64,000 bases of DNA from Sphingobium sp. EM0848 (GTDB lineage: Bacteria; Pseudomonadota; Alphaproteobacteria; Sphingomonadales; Sphingomonadaceae). Numbering within the stretch: position 1 is the stretch's first letter; the number at the start of each line of letters is the position of its first letter. The notes under the pieces are model-generated. The model did not search any database, was not told where the DNA came from, and saw only the letters and a list, made by a program, of their open reading frames with translations. Made by a program: the position numbers and the translations under genes. Location of the stretch: the NCBI RefSeq assembly GCF_013375555.1, contig NZ_JABXWB010000004.1:1-64000 (forward strand), read 5' to 3'. Positions 53,412 to 63,161 of the stretch are shown here, in pieces.

Positions 53412-55695
53412 GGACATCCGCTCGAACGGGAAAAACATCCCGCTGACCCACCACTCTGCGCGCGGCCGCGTGCAGCGAAACTCGGGCAATTTCACCCGCG
53501 GCTCACAGCTTCTCACCCACGAGATGCTGATGTGGTTTTCGGGCGCGCGGCTGCCCATCATGGTCTGGTTCTTCGCCTTCCTCGCGGCCTGGTTCGTCAT
53601 CCTCTCGATCCGCCTCGACGAGCACGGATTCCAGCTCGTCTGCATGAAGATCTATTCGGCGCTCTGGAACTGGGTCGACCTCAATCCCAACAAGCGCGTC
53701 AACGTCACCCTGCCCAATGGCGAGATCTACAAAACGGTCATGCCCGTGGTGCCCTATATCCCGGCCGTGCAGCAGGCCTGGGAGACCACCATCCGGGCGC
53801 TGATCGGCTCGATCCTCGTCTCGGTTTTCGTGGTCGCGCCACTCACCATCTGGTTCGTCGACATCTCGCGCAGGCGTGGGCGTTCGATCCTTCAGGAACG
53901 CCATGAGCGCGGCGCCATGCTGGTCGATCGCGCCGTGCTGGTCTCCGAAATCGCGCAGCACAATGCGGAAAAATTCGCGGAGGACGCGCGCGAGTTCTTC
54001 CCCGGCCGCTCGTCCGCCGCCGTGCTCAAATTGCCGTTCGCGACACGGAAGGCGGGCGGCATCCACCATCCCTATACGCTCGCCGGCATCCCCTATCCGC
54101 ACCGCCTCGAGCAGTCCCATTCCATGCTGATCGGCACCACCGGCGCGGGCAAGACCACCGAGCTCAGGAGTCTGGTCAGCCAGATGCGCCAGCGCCAGGA
54201 CAGCGCCGTGATCTTCGATCTCACCGGCGCCTATGTCGAAGCCTTCTACGATCCCATGCGCGACACGATCCTGGACCCGATGGACCAGCGCTGCCCGGCC
54301 TGGTCGATCTTCAACGACTGCTCGACCTACAGCCATTTCACGTCGGCCGCCGCGGCGCTCATTCCCTCCGATGGCGGCTCGTCCGAGCCCTTCTGGGCGC
54401 TCGCGGCCCGCACCCTGTTCATCGAGATGTGCGTCCGGCTTCAGGAGCGCGGCCAGACCACCAACCTGGCGCTCGCCGAGAACCTGATGACCGCCGATTT
54501 GAAGCGGGTGCATCGCTTCCTCGCGAACACCATCGCCGACCCGCTGACCGCCCCGGAAGCGGCCCGCATGGCGGAATCGATCCGCGCCGTCTTCAACACC
54601 AATGCGCAGGTCCTGCGTTTCCTGCCCGACGAAGGAGAGCCGTTCTCGATCCGGCACTGGATGACCACCGAGCGCGCGCCCGGATCGATCCTGTTCGTCA
54701 CCTCCGACTACGACGATCTGGAGATGAACCGGCCGCTGCTGACGCTCTGGATGAACATCGCCATCACCAGCCTCATGACGCTGCCGCGCACGCGCAGCTT
54801 GCGGACCTGGTTCATGTTCGATGAGGTCGGCGCGCTGCACCGCCTGCCTGCGATCGAGAAGGGCCTGCAGACCGCGCGGAACTTCGGCGGCGCAATGATC
54901 CTGGGGCTCCACAGCTTCCAGAAGCTGGTCGAGGTCTATGGCGAGGAAGGCGCGCGAAATCTCGCCTCGCTCGCCCGCTCCAAGCTCATCCTCGCGACCA
55001 GCGAGTTCAAGACCGCCGAGGAGTGCTCGCAGTACATCGGCAACCGCGAAGTGCGGCAGATGGATGAGGCCTATAGCTACGGCTACAACAACAATCGCGA
55101 CGCCTCGACCCTGACTCCGCGCAAGCAGGTCGAGCCCCTCGTGATCCCCGACGACATCACCAACCTGCCCTCGATGCACGGGTTCGTGAAATTCCCCGAC
55201 GGTTTCCCGGCCGCGCGCATCCTTCTCGAATGGAAGAACTACCCCATCGTGGCGCCGGGCTTCCTGAAGCGTCCCGTGATGCAGCCCGTCCGGTCCAAGC
55301 GCGGGGAGGAGATTTTCGACGAGGAGGGCGGTGAGGCCGGCGGCAGGGACGGCGCCGTCCAGATCGTGGATGAGGTGGTCGAGCCAACCAATCTTGCGAA
55401 GGAAATGGCGGCGCGGATCCTGCAGTCGCCGAGCGAGGACCAGGCCGCCGAAACCCATCGTACCGCCCCGCGTAGCGATGACCGGCCGGTGCCCCCGCAG
55501 GCGAAGGGAGCGGGCGGCGGCAAGGAGGACGGCGCGCGCGGCAGGGACGCCCAGCAGGAGACCGGCCAGCGGCCCGCCGACGACCGGCGCGGACCGTCAC
55601 CGCAGGCGCCGCAAGTCGAGGATCAGACCCTCATCGAACTGCGTCAGGGCTTCGCCGCGGGCCGTGACCAGGACGATCTCGACATGGGGATCTGA
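53401..55695 (+). CDS. traD: Type IV coupling protein TraD
   Basis: This 764-residue inner-membrane ATPase links the relaxosome to the mating-pair apparatus. Two transmembrane segments are visible (about residues 51-71 and 133-153), followed by the Walker A motif LIGTTGAGKTTELRSLVSQM near residue 243, a Walker B-type TWFMFDEVGALHRLP and MILGLHSFQKLVEVYGEEGA. The C-terminal 130 residues are disordered and charged. The ATG at 53401 overlaps the preceding gene. It matches F-type TraD/TraG-family coupling proteins. Confidence 0.95.
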   Translation: MAREDIRSNGKNIPLTHHSARGRVQRNSGNFTRGSQLLTHEMLMWFSGARLPIMVWFFAFLAAWFVILSIRLDEHGFQLVCMKIYSALWNWVDLNPNKRVNVTLPNGEIYKTVMPVVPYIPAVQQAWETTIRALIGSILVSVFVVAPLTIWFVDISRRRGRSILQERHERGAMLVDRAVLVSEIAQHNAEKFAEDAREFFPGRSSAAVLKLPFATRKAGGIHHPYTLAGIPYPHRLEQSHSMLIGTTGAGKTTELRSLVSQMRQRQDSAVIFDLTGAYVEAFYDPMRDTILDPMDQRCPAWSIFNDCSTYSHFTSAAAALIPSDGGSSEPFWALAARTLFIEMCVRLQERGQTTNLALAENLMTADLKRVHRFLANTIADPLTAPEAARMAESIRAVFNTNAQVLRFLPDEGEPFSIRHWMTTERAPGSILFVTSDYDDLEMNRPLLTLWMNIAITSLMTLPRTRSLRTWFMFDEVGALHRLPAIEKGLQTARNFGGAMILGLHSFQKLVEVYGEEGARNLASLARSKLILATSEFKTAEECSQYIGNREVRQMDEAYSYGYNNNRDASTLTPRKQVEPLVIPDDITNLPSMHGFVKFPDGFPAARILLEWKNYPIVAPGFLKRPVMQPVRSKRGEEIFDEEGGEAGGRDGAVQIVDEVVEPTNLAKEMAARILQSPSEDQAAETHRTAPRSDDRPVPPQAKGAGGGKEDGARGRDAQQETGQRPADDRRGPSPQAPQVEDQTLIELRQGFAAGRDQDDLDMGI

Positions 55696-55698
55696 TCC

Positions 55699-58600
55699 AT
55701 GCTCTCGGTCGCCGCCGTCCGTTCCGCATCAGGCGCCGCGAACTATTTCGCGAAGGACGACTTCAAGGACAATTACTACACGGCCGATGGCTCCTCCGAG
55801 GTCAGTGCCTGGGGCGGGGCAGGGGCCGAAGCCCTCGCGCTTGAAGGCGAAGTCAGCCGCGAAAGCTTCGAGCAGATTCTGAGCGGCGTCCTGCCGAGCG
55901 GAGAGGGCGTCGCCCAGGTCGAAAACCGGCGCAACGGTGTCGACCTCACCTTCTCCGCGCCCAAGTCCGTGTCGGTCATGGCCTATGTCGCCGGCGACAA
56001 GCGGGTGCTCGCCGCCAACATGGTCGCGGTCCAGAAAACCATGGCCTGGGTCGAGAAGAATCTCGCCGAAGGGCGCAAGGACGTCGAGGGTCGCAAGGTG
56101 CCGGTGCCGACCGGCAAGCTCGTCTATGCGCTGTTCCAGCACGACACCAGTCGCGCGCTCGATCCGCAGGCCCATGTCCACTCCGTCATCGCCAATCTGA
56201 CCCAGATGCCCGACGGCAAATGGCAGGCGCTGCACGCCGACAAGATCTGGTCGAATAACGCGGTCGTCGGGGCGATCTACCACGCCTACCTGCGCGCCGG
56301 GCTGGAGAAGCTCGGCTACCAGGTCGAGCTCAAGGGCAAGCACGGCACGTTCGAGATCATGGGCGTGCCCAAGGCGATCATCGATGCCTTCAGCCAACGG
56401 CGCGAGGCGATCCTCGAGAAGGCGGCCGAGCTCGGCATCGTCTCGGCCAAGGGGCGCGACGGCGTGACCACCACCACCCGCGATCCCAAGCTCAATGTCG
56501 AGGACCGCGACGGGCTCCTCAAAGGATGGATCGACAAGGCGGCGGAGCTCGGGTTCGACGGCAAAGGACTGCTCGCCTCGGCGCTGGCCCGGGCAGGGCA
56601 GGGCGCCGCCGACAACAAGCTGGAGCGGGGCTTCCGGGCGGTCACCGACGCGATCGCCGGCGCGCGCGATCTCATCGGCGGCTTCCTTCGCTCGCCCGAT
56701 CCGCTGATCGACAGCGGCCTTGCCCGCGCCACCAAATCGCCGGCCGTCGCCCGGACGCAATTGGCGGTAGCCTCGGCCGTCCGCATCCTCGCCGAACGCG
56801 AGGCGGCGTTCGACGTCAACAAGCTCTCCAAGACCGCGCTGGACCTCGGCCTGAAGGGCGTCACCATCGAGACGGTCGAGCACCGGATCGAGCAGCTCTA
56901 CGACAACCGCCAGCTAATCCCCGGTGTCGCCCGCGCCGGCGACAAGGGCGTCCGGATGGTGACCACCCAGGAGGCGCTGCGCACCGAGGAAGCCGTTCTC
57001 AAGGCGGTCGATGCGGGCGTGGGCAAGGCGGTGCCGATACTCCCCGCGCAGGATGGGCCCGCCCGCCTGCAGGAGGTCGCCGATCGCCCGCTCAATGCGG
57101 GGCAGCTCGCAGCCGCGACCCTGATCCTCTCCTCCGAAGATCGGACCGTGACTGTCCAGGGCGTCGCCGGCGCCGGGAAGTCGACCATGCTGCAGGCGGT
57201 TGCCCGGATCGCGGAAGGCGAAGGCAAGGATGTGCTGGGCCTGGCCTTCCAGAACAAGATGGTCGCCGACCTCGCCGAAGGGGCCGGGATCAAGAGCCAG
57301 ACGATCGCCTCGTTCGTGCTCGCCAACGAGCGCTACCTGACCGAGCGCGATACGCCGCGCTACGAGGAGGCGCGCGAGCGGCTCGGCGGCGCGATGCTGG
57401 TCGTGGACGAGACCTCGATGGTCTCCAGCGCCGACATGCTGAAGCTTCACAGCATCGTCGAGGCGCTCGGCATCGACAAGCTCGTGCTGGTTGGCGATCG
57501 CCAGCAGCTCTCCTCGATCGACGCCGGCAAGTCCTTCGCGATGATCCAGGCCGCCGGCGGCACGATGGCCCGAATGGACGAGAATATCCGTCAGCGGACC
57601 GACACGCTGCGCACCGTCGCCGCGCTCGCCAATGTCGGTAAGGCGGGCGAGGCGATGAAGGTGCTGGGCGATAACGTCCACGAAAGCGCGAACCCGCCCG
57701 AAGAGGCCGCCGACAGGTGGCTCGCGCTGGGGGCGGACGACCGTGCCGCGACCCAGGTGTTTGCGTCTGGCCGGGAGTCCCGCGCCATCATCAACCAGCG
57801 CATCCAGGACGGCCTTGCCGCCGAGGGCACCGTGCGGGGCGAGGGCATCCATCTCATCGTCTATGACCGCGTGAACCTGACCCGCGAGGAGCTTCGCTAC
57901 GCCGCCAGCTATCGGCCCGGCCTCACCCTCGATGTCGGCCGCGGCGGCGCGCAGGACGTCGGGCTCGCGCAGGGACGCTATGACGTCTCCAGGGTGCTGC
58001 CCTCGGGCAAGGTCGAACTGGTCGATGGGCGCCGCAAGATTCGCTTCGACCCGCAGCGCCTCTCGCCCACCGAAAAGCGGGACCGGCTCGAACTCACCGA
58101 GAAGAAGGATCTGCATGTCCGCGAGGGGGATCGCATCCGCTGGACCGCGAACGACAAGCCGCGCGACCTGCACAACGCGGCGCTCGCCCGGATCATCTCG
58201 GCCGATGCCTCGGGCATCACCGTCGAGACGGCGGGCAATCAGACCCTGACATTGGCGCCGGGCGATCCGATGCTCTCGCGTTTGGACCTCGCCTACGCGC
58301 TCAACATGCACATGGCGCAGGGCATCACCACCGACAAGGCGATCACGGTCATGGACAGCCATGAGCGCAACCTGTCGAACCAGCGCCTGTTCAATGTGGG
58401 CGTGACGCGGGTGCGCGACGAACTCACCATGATCGTGGACGATAAGGAAAAGCTCGAACGCCAGCTCGACCACAATGCCGGCAACAAGACCTCGGCCCTA
58501 GAGACGGTCGGCCGCCTCGATATCGACGGCAAGAAGGGCGGCGCCAAGCCGGTGAAGTTCGATCCCGGCCCGATCGACGGGATCAACCTCGCGGATCAGC

Positions 58601-58758
58601 CGGACATCCTCGCCGATCTTCCCCCCATTCCGGACGGGCCGCTTGAGCCCGCAGCACCGATCAAGGGCGACGGCCTCAAGGCGCCCCCGGATCTCAAGCC
58701 CGAAAAGGCAGACCTGCTGCCGCCGCTGCCCGAGCGCAGCCTGGGCCTTGATCTTTGA
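55699..58758 (+). CDS. traI: MobF conjugative relaxase TraI/TrwC with helicase domain
   Basis: This 1,019-residue relaxase nicks oriT and unwinds the plasmid. The N-terminal TrwC domain has tyrosines at 16, 26 and 27, FSAPKSVSVMAYVAGD, and the metal-binding three-histidine motif in HDTSRALDPQAHVHSVIAN. The C-terminal RecD-like helicase has Walker A VQGVAGAGKSTML near residue 489, LVVDETSMVSSADML and a final HMAQGITTDKAITVM. It starts 3 bp after the traD stop, which supports a traD-traI operon. Transfer is therefore of the MobF type; T4SS genes are outside the window. Confidence 0.95.
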   Translation: MLSVAAVRSASGAANYFAKDDFKDNYYTADGSSEVSAWGGAGAEALALEGEVSRESFEQILSGVLPSGEGVAQVENRRNGVDLTFSAPKSVSVMAYVAGDKRVLAANMVAVQKTMAWVEKNLAEGRKDVEGRKVPVPTGKLVYALFQHDTSRALDPQAHVHSVIANLTQMPDGKWQALHADKIWSNNAVVGAIYHAYLRAGLEKLGYQVELKGKHGTFEIMGVPKAIIDAFSQRREAILEKAAELGIVSAKGRDGVTTTTRDPKLNVEDRDGLLKGWIDKAAELGFDGKGLLASALARAGQGAADNKLERGFRAVTDAIAGARDLIGGFLRSPDPLIDSGLARATKSPAVARTQLAVASAVRILAEREAAFDVNKLSKTALDLGLKGVTIETVEHRIEQLYDNRQLIPGVARAGDKGVRMVTTQEALRTEEAVLKAVDAGVGKAVPILPAQDGPARLQEVADRPLNAGQLAAATLILSSEDRTVTVQGVAGAGKSTMLQAVARIAEGEGKDVLGLAFQNKMVADLAEGAGIKSQTIASFVLANERYLTERDTPRYEEARERLGGAMLVVDETSMVSSADMLKLHSIVEALGIDKLVLVGDRQQLSSIDAGKSFAMIQAAGGTMARMDENIRQRTDTLRTVAALANVGKAGEAMKVLGDNVHESANPPEEAADRWLALGADDRAATQVFASGRESRAIINQRIQDGLAAEGTVRGEGIHLIVYDRVNLTREELRYAASYRPGLTLDVGRGGAQDVGLAQGRYDVSRVLPSGKVELVDGRRKIRFDPQRLSPTEKRDRLELTEKKDLHVREGDRIRWTANDKPRDLHNAALARIISADASGITVETAGNQTLTLAPGDPMLSRLDLAYALNMHMAQGITTDKAITVMDSHERNLSNQRLFNVGVTRVRDELTMIVDDKEKLERQLDHNAGNKTSALETVGRLDIDGKKGGAKPVKFDPGPIDGINLADQPDILADLPPIPDGPLEPAAPIKGDGLKAPPDLKPEKADLLPPLPERSLGLDL

Positions 58759-58804
58759 TGACGAACGGTCGGCGCGGTGCCGGCTGAAAGCAAGGAGAGT
58801 GACG

Positions 58805-59005
58805 ATGGCATGGGATTTTGACGAAGGCGGCAAGTTCGGCAGCGAGAAGGCCGCCGAGGACTATGCCCGGCGCAACGGCCTCAGCAATGCGGACTTCCGC
58901 ACCCGGCGCAAGGGTGATGAGGTCGAGCTGGAGATCCGCCGCTCCGCCATCGACGGCCGAAACCTTCGTGACGCGGGCGAAGGCCGCAAGGGCGGTTGGT
59001 TTTGA
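58805..59005 (+). CDS. Small hypothetical protein after traI
   Basis: This 66-residue charged protein (MAWDFDEGGKFGSEKAAEDY, ending GRKGGWF) has the SD AAGGAGAG before the ATG and lies 46 bp after traI. It may belong to the transfer operon. Not recognised. Confidence 0.6.
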   Translation: MAWDFDEGGKFGSEKAAEDYARRNGLSNADFRTRRKGDEVELEIRRSAIDGRNLRDAGEGRKGGWF

Positions 59006-59050
59006 TCCGGACGTCGGCGGCCCGGACATTCGGCAGGAGGCGGCTGTCCA

Positions 59051-59689
59051 ATGGGCATCGATGATCGCGACTATATGCGAGCGCGCCACAGACAGCGCGC
59101 CAACCGGACGAGATGGAACGAGGGTAGGGGGCGGATCGAGGCGGCCTGGCTTGATCCGCGCCACCAGCGATATCGCCGACAACCGTCTGCGGCGGCGATC
59201 GCTGTCCGTTTCGCCCTGCCGGTGCTGAGCCTGCTGCTGATCCTGATCCCATTCTATGGGGACGCGCAACGTCATGGCTGGATTCCTGATCTCGAGCCGG
59301 CGCAGCCGTTTCCGGAGAGCGGGTCGGTTACGGTTGGGGCCAATGTTATCGGTCTGATCAAACGCAGCAATCTCACGATCGAGGCAGCCGATTCCAACAC
59401 GGTGGTGCAATTGGTGGACCCGGATACGAACGCCCATGCACTGTCGATCTATGTTGCCGCCAATGACCGGGTGTCCCTGCCGGTGCCTGCGGGTACGTAC
59501 CGGGTCCGCCTGATCGAGGGGCGGAAGTGGCACGGCGCGAAGCGCTATTTCGGGCCGAACACATCCTACGAGACGGTGGCCAGTCTGATAGAGTTCACGC
59601 CGACGATGGGTCACGTCATCGACCTGCATCGTCGGCCCGGCGGCAATCTGGAGACGCGGATGATGGGCTCTCGACCAGCGCCGCTTTGA
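59051..59689 (+). CDS. Single-pass membrane protein
   Basis: This 212-residue protein has a basic N-terminus (about 45 residues) and one transmembrane helix (AIAVRFALPVLSLLLILIPF). A beta-rich C-terminal domain (TVVQLVDPDTNAHALSIYVA, VSLPVPAGTYRVRLIEG) probably faces the periplasm. The placement after traI suggests a transfer-related envelope protein, but no family is recognised. Confidence 0.65.
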   Translation: MGIDDRDYMRARHRQRANRTRWNEGRGRIEAAWLDPRHQRYRRQPSAAAIAVRFALPVLSLLLILIPFYGDAQRHGWIPDLEPAQPFPESGSVTVGANVIGLIKRSNLTIEAADSNTVVQLVDPDTNAHALSIYVAANDRVSLPVPAGTYRVRLIEGRKWHGAKRYFGPNTSYETVASLIEFTPTMGHVIDLHRRPGGNLETRMMGSRPAPL

Positions 59690-59723
59690 CCGGGGCGGCC
59701 CGCCCCACCAGAACCTAAGATGC

Positions 59724-59770
59724 CATCAATGACACTTTACCCCGAAACGCCTGGTAGAGTGTCATTGATG
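59724..59770. promoter_or_regulatory. Perfect inverted repeat upstream of the TIR-like gene
   Basis: CATCAATGACACT and AGTGTCATTGATG form perfect 13-base arms with a 21-bp spacer, 97 bp before the TIR-like gene. It could be an operator, a terminator without a T-tract, or a recombination boundary. Confidence 0.6.
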
Positions 59771-59866
59771 ACAATCATTCGACGAGGGAAAGTGCGTCCA
59801 TGATGCTTGGGCCAGGCAGGCATGTTAGCGAGGGCGACCACCATAACGACGAGAATCGCTACCTGA

Positions 59867-61525
59867 ATGCCGCACCATATCTTCTATTCCTGGCAAAGCG
59901 ACACGGAGAACCGGATCGGTCGCGGCTTGATTCAGTGGGCGCTGGACCGCGCCATTCGAACCGTCAATGCGGACGCCGACGTTGATCCCGCCGATCGTGA
60001 GCTTCGCGCCGATCGCGACACTGTGAATGTGCCGGGCATGCCGCCGCTCGCGGACACCATCTTCGGAAAGATCGACCGGGCGGTCGCCTTCCTGTCCGAC
60101 CTCACGCACGTTGCCACGCGCGCCAAGGGCCAGCTCTCGCCCAACCCCAATGTCCTGCTCGAGCATGGCTGGGCGCTAAAATCGCGCGGGTGGGGCAGGA
60201 TGATCGGCGTCATGAACACAGCGATGGGCCATCCCGACGAGCATCCTCTTCCGTTCGACCTCACCCATTTCAAACGGCCGATCCTCTTCCACTGTCCGGC
60301 CGACGCGACCGACGAGGAGCGCCAGGCGGCGCGGGCAGGGCTTCAGAAGGATCTGGAGAGCGCTCTTCGCCTGATTCTCGACGACGAGGTTCTTATGGCG
60401 GCTGCGCCGCCGGCCGAACCTCACCCTCATGATGTTGAGCTGTTGCAGCGGTATCGCCAGCAAATCCCGGAGCTGCTGCGCCAGTTCCTGCGCGAGCATA
60501 ATTTCGGGACGCCCTATCCGCGCAAGGCACTCGATCCCCTCGATGATATGGCTGCTACCTGGGCGGGCGCTGCCTTCGATTTCGAGGACACCGCGCTACA
60601 GGAGGCCGCCATGGCGCTTCGCGCGGCGAACACCTCTCTCATGGAGCTGGTCTATGAGCGCATCCATGTGATGGACCGGAACCCCAACATGGTCTGGCCG
60701 AAGACCGACTATGACGTGCGGCACGGCACGCAGCAGGTCACCCTGGATGCGATCCGGGAACTCAATGCGCGCGCCGGAACGCTGATCGGCGCGATAGATG
60801 CGTTCGAGAAGGTTGGGCGCTCCCGAATTCGTGTCGCGCCGCCGGCGCCAACGGCGCCGCAGGTGGATCCCCGCTGGGAGGCCGCGCGGACCGCGATTTC
60901 AGAGCTGGCGGCGGACCGGATGCGAGGAGGGCTTCCCGAGATCGTCGCCATGCCCAGCATGACGCTGCGCATTGTGCCGCTCGCTGCGATGGATCGGCCG
61001 GCTCTCGATCCAAAGACCGTCCTCGCTGCGGCGCTCCGCTTTCCGCCTGACAGCCAGGTCCGGGTTCAGTCAGATTCGGATGAGCGCCAATGGTGGAGCT
61101 ATGGCCTGCCGCTCATTCAGACCGAAAATAACCCGGAGACCCGGTGGCGCACGCGCCTTGTTCGACCCGGCCTGATTGAATTCGAGGCGATGATCGGCGC
61201 CCGGATCGACGATGATCCCGAGATCCTGGTGAATGGTCGCGAGCTGGAAGCATCGATCGCCGCCCATCTCGAGCGTCTTGCCGCCGTGCTCGCCGACGTG
61301 GGCCTGGCCGGTTCCGGCCTCGTTTCCATCGCATTCCGGGGAGTGGAAGACGTCGAGTTGACGCGCGCCCGCGGTGGCGGTCGCAAGATCCGAAAGCCCG
61401 AGCTGTTCCTGCCTGAGCTTCAGGTGACCGATCTTGCCGCGCCGATGCAGCCGCAGCTGCAGGAGCAATTCAATATCCTCTGGCAGGCGTCGGGCTGGGC
61501 CGACGGCTCGCCGTCGTTCGACTGA
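59867..61525 (+). CDS. TIR-like domain protein, putative defence sensor/effector
   Basis: This 552-residue protein begins with a TIR-like domain of about 150 residues: HIFYSWQSDTENRIGRGLIQ as first strand and helix, AVAFLSDLTHVATR as a later strand, NPNVLLEHGWALKSRG with a candidate catalytic glutamate, and RMIGVMNTAMG. Such domains cleave NAD+ or make nucleotide signals in bacterial immunity. The middle and C-terminal parts (from about residue 190) match no domain I recognise. It is followed 4 bases later by a nuclease-like gene, and it lies among mobile DNA. No SD is obvious. The defence role is inferred. Confidence 0.7.
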   Translation: MPHHIFYSWQSDTENRIGRGLIQWALDRAIRTVNADADVDPADRELRADRDTVNVPGMPPLADTIFGKIDRAVAFLSDLTHVATRAKGQLSPNPNVLLEHGWALKSRGWGRMIGVMNTAMGHPDEHPLPFDLTHFKRPILFHCPADATDEERQAARAGLQKDLESALRLILDDEVLMAAAPPAEPHPHDVELLQRYRQQIPELLRQFLREHNFGTPYPRKALDPLDDMAATWAGAAFDFEDTALQEAAMALRAANTSLMELVYERIHVMDRNPNMVWPKTDYDVRHGTQQVTLDAIRELNARAGTLIGAIDAFEKVGRSRIRVAPPAPTAPQVDPRWEAARTAISELAADRMRGGLPEIVAMPSMTLRIVPLAAMDRPALDPKTVLAAALRFPPDSQVRVQSDSDERQWWSYGLPLIQTENNPETRWRTRLVRPGLIEFEAMIGARIDDDPEILVNGRELEASIAAHLERLAAVLADVGLAGSGLVSIAFRGVEDVELTRARGGGRKIRKPELFLPELQVTDLAAPMQPQLQEQFNILWQASGWADGSPSFD

Positions 61526-61529
61526 CCGG

Positions 61530-63161
61530 GTGCGCGCTGTGGAGCTCAAGCCCCCGTCACCGGAAGAGGGAGATGCCGGTCTTCAGGCGTTCCGTGAGGC
61601 AGCCAAGCTCCATGAGGATACGTTGCGCAGCCGGATGTCCCGCGAATTCTATCGAAAGGACCTGGCAAAGTGGCAGAAACTCTACGCGACGCTCGCAGGG
61701 AAACGCGCGGCAGGCTCGGCAACGGCCGTTCATTTCACTCGACTATCGGCGCTCTGCGGTGAGCTGCTGACAGAATATGGACCGGAGGCGCCGCCCAAGA
61801 AGCGGGTGCCCAAGGCGGTGGAGCCGGTGCCGTTGAGCTATCCCGACTTCCCCGACGACATTACCCATCGCATTCACTTCCTCGAAGGGCCGGGGATCCG
61901 GCGGCAACGCGCCGTTAAGCTTTCCGTCCATGCGCCGGGCATCTTCCGGCAGATCTCGGCGCGTGGCCGCGTCCTGCTCTCGATCGGGGTCCGTCAGGAT
62001 CAGGTCCGGCTGTTCGAGCGCATCGTTGAAGCTATCGGCGATCTCGCCATGGCTGATTACGCCGCCGCGGGATTCGACATCGGCTATGTGATGCGGCCCG
62101 ATGGAATCGCCCAAGGTCAGTCCTGGACGCCCAATCCCCTCGATCCAGCCTTGCCGACTGCCCGCGTATGGGAAGACAATCAACGGGCCCGGAGTTACGG
62201 ATTGCAGGCACGCCTGCTTGGCGACCAATGGCGTGGCGCTGACGGCACCGGCCTCCCAGGTGATCTTCCGGATGTCGATGGCGAACCTTGGGATCCCGAT
62301 CCGCATTGGCAGCGCGTTCTTGAACTCACACAGGCTGATCGGCTCGACGAGGCACTTACGCTGGTCGAGGCGGTGCCCGGCCGCGATCGTGAGCCTCTGT
62401 TCGACGAGGTCATCTATCTCAGATTCCTGACAGGATCGCCGCTGCGCGCGCAGGATATTCGCGTACTGGCGCGCAAACATGCGGAATCATCGCTCATTGC
62501 GGGGCGTCTGCTGGAGGAATTCGAGGCATTCCTGGGCCATCTCGATGCGCAATTCACGCTGGAGCCGCCTGTCCTGGAGGAAATGATCAGGCTTCGGCCG
62601 GATTTCGGGTCGACCATGATACCGCCCATGCCGCCCGCTTCGGATTGGGCCGCCTATCGGCGTCATATGGCGCAGTTCACGAACCACGGTGCGCGGCGCG
62701 GCCGGATTTTCTCCATCAACATCGGGGCCGCCGACACCGGGGCATCCGCGTTCTTTGCGACCGCCATGGTCGCTGCCGAAGAGGCGTTCCGCCGCGAGAG
62801 GTCGATTCCCGAGATCGGACGGGGCTGGGTGTCCGAGGTGGCGCTGCTCGATCTGGTTCGAACCCTATGGCCCTCCGCGGTCCATCAATGGCGCCCGGCG
62901 TTCCTCGGCATGCAGTCCGTCGATATCCATGTGCCGGAGCTGGGCCTCGCCATCGAGTATCAGGGGCAGCAGCACTACGCGCCCGTGACGCTCTTCGGCG
63001 GCGAAGAGGGGTTCAAGCTCACGCAATTCCGCGACGAGAAAAAGCGCGCGCTGCTGGCTCGCCACGGTGTGCGGCTCCTTGAATGGCGCTTTGATGTTCG
63101 GATCACCAGGGCAGAGCTGATCGCTCAGATGGCGGCGATGGAAATCCAGATCCCGGACTAG
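61530..63161 (+). CDS. Protein with C-terminal VSR/PD-(D/E)XK-like endonuclease domain
   Basis: This protein of about 543 residues starts at GTG 61530 or 61539, right after the TIR-like gene. Most of it is unrecognised. The last 110 residues look like a VSR-type PD-(D/E)XK nuclease: VSEVALLDLVRTLWP, SVDIHVPELGLAIEYQGQQH (Asp, Glu, Gln), then FGGEEGF and RDEKKRALLARHGVRLLEWR. This combination is common in DUF2726-like and defence nucleases. Translational coupling with the TIR-like gene suggests that they act together. The stop overlaps that of the convergent SRAP-like gene within a CTAG. Confidence 0.72.
   Translation: MRAVELKPPSPEEGDAGLQAFREAAKLHEDTLRSRMSREFYRKDLAKWQKLYATLAGKRAAGSATAVHFTRLSALCGELLTEYGPEAPPKKRVPKAVEPVPLSYPDFPDDITHRIHFLEGPGIRRQRAVKLSVHAPGIFRQISARGRVLLSIGVRQDQVRLFERIVEAIGDLAMADYAAAGFDIGYVMRPDGIAQGQSWTPNPLDPALPTARVWEDNQRARSYGLQARLLGDQWRGADGTGLPGDLPDVDGEPWDPDPHWQRVLELTQADRLDEALTLVEAVPGRDREPLFDEVIYLRFLTGSPLRAQDIRVLARKHAESSLIAGRLLEEFEAFLGHLDAQFTLEPPVLEEMIRLRPDFGSTMIPPMPPASDWAAYRRHMAQFTNHGARRGRIFSINIGAADTGASAFFATAMVAAEEAFRRERSIPEIGRGWVSEVALLDLVRTLWPSAVHQWRPAFLGMQSVDIHVPELGLAIEYQGQQHYAPVTLFGGEEGFKLTQFRDEKKRALLARHGVRLLEWRFDVRITRAELIAQMAAMEIQIPD

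Noticed and set aside
53503..55458. 651-residue minus-strand frame
   Set aside because: It is opposite traD, whose membrane segments and Walker motifs are clear.
56914..58473. 519-residue minus-strand frame
   Set aside because: Antisense to the helicase half of the relaxase; composition only.
59800..59985. 61-residue frame overlapping the TIR-like start
   Set aside because: Out of frame with the TIR-like gene, and no motif.
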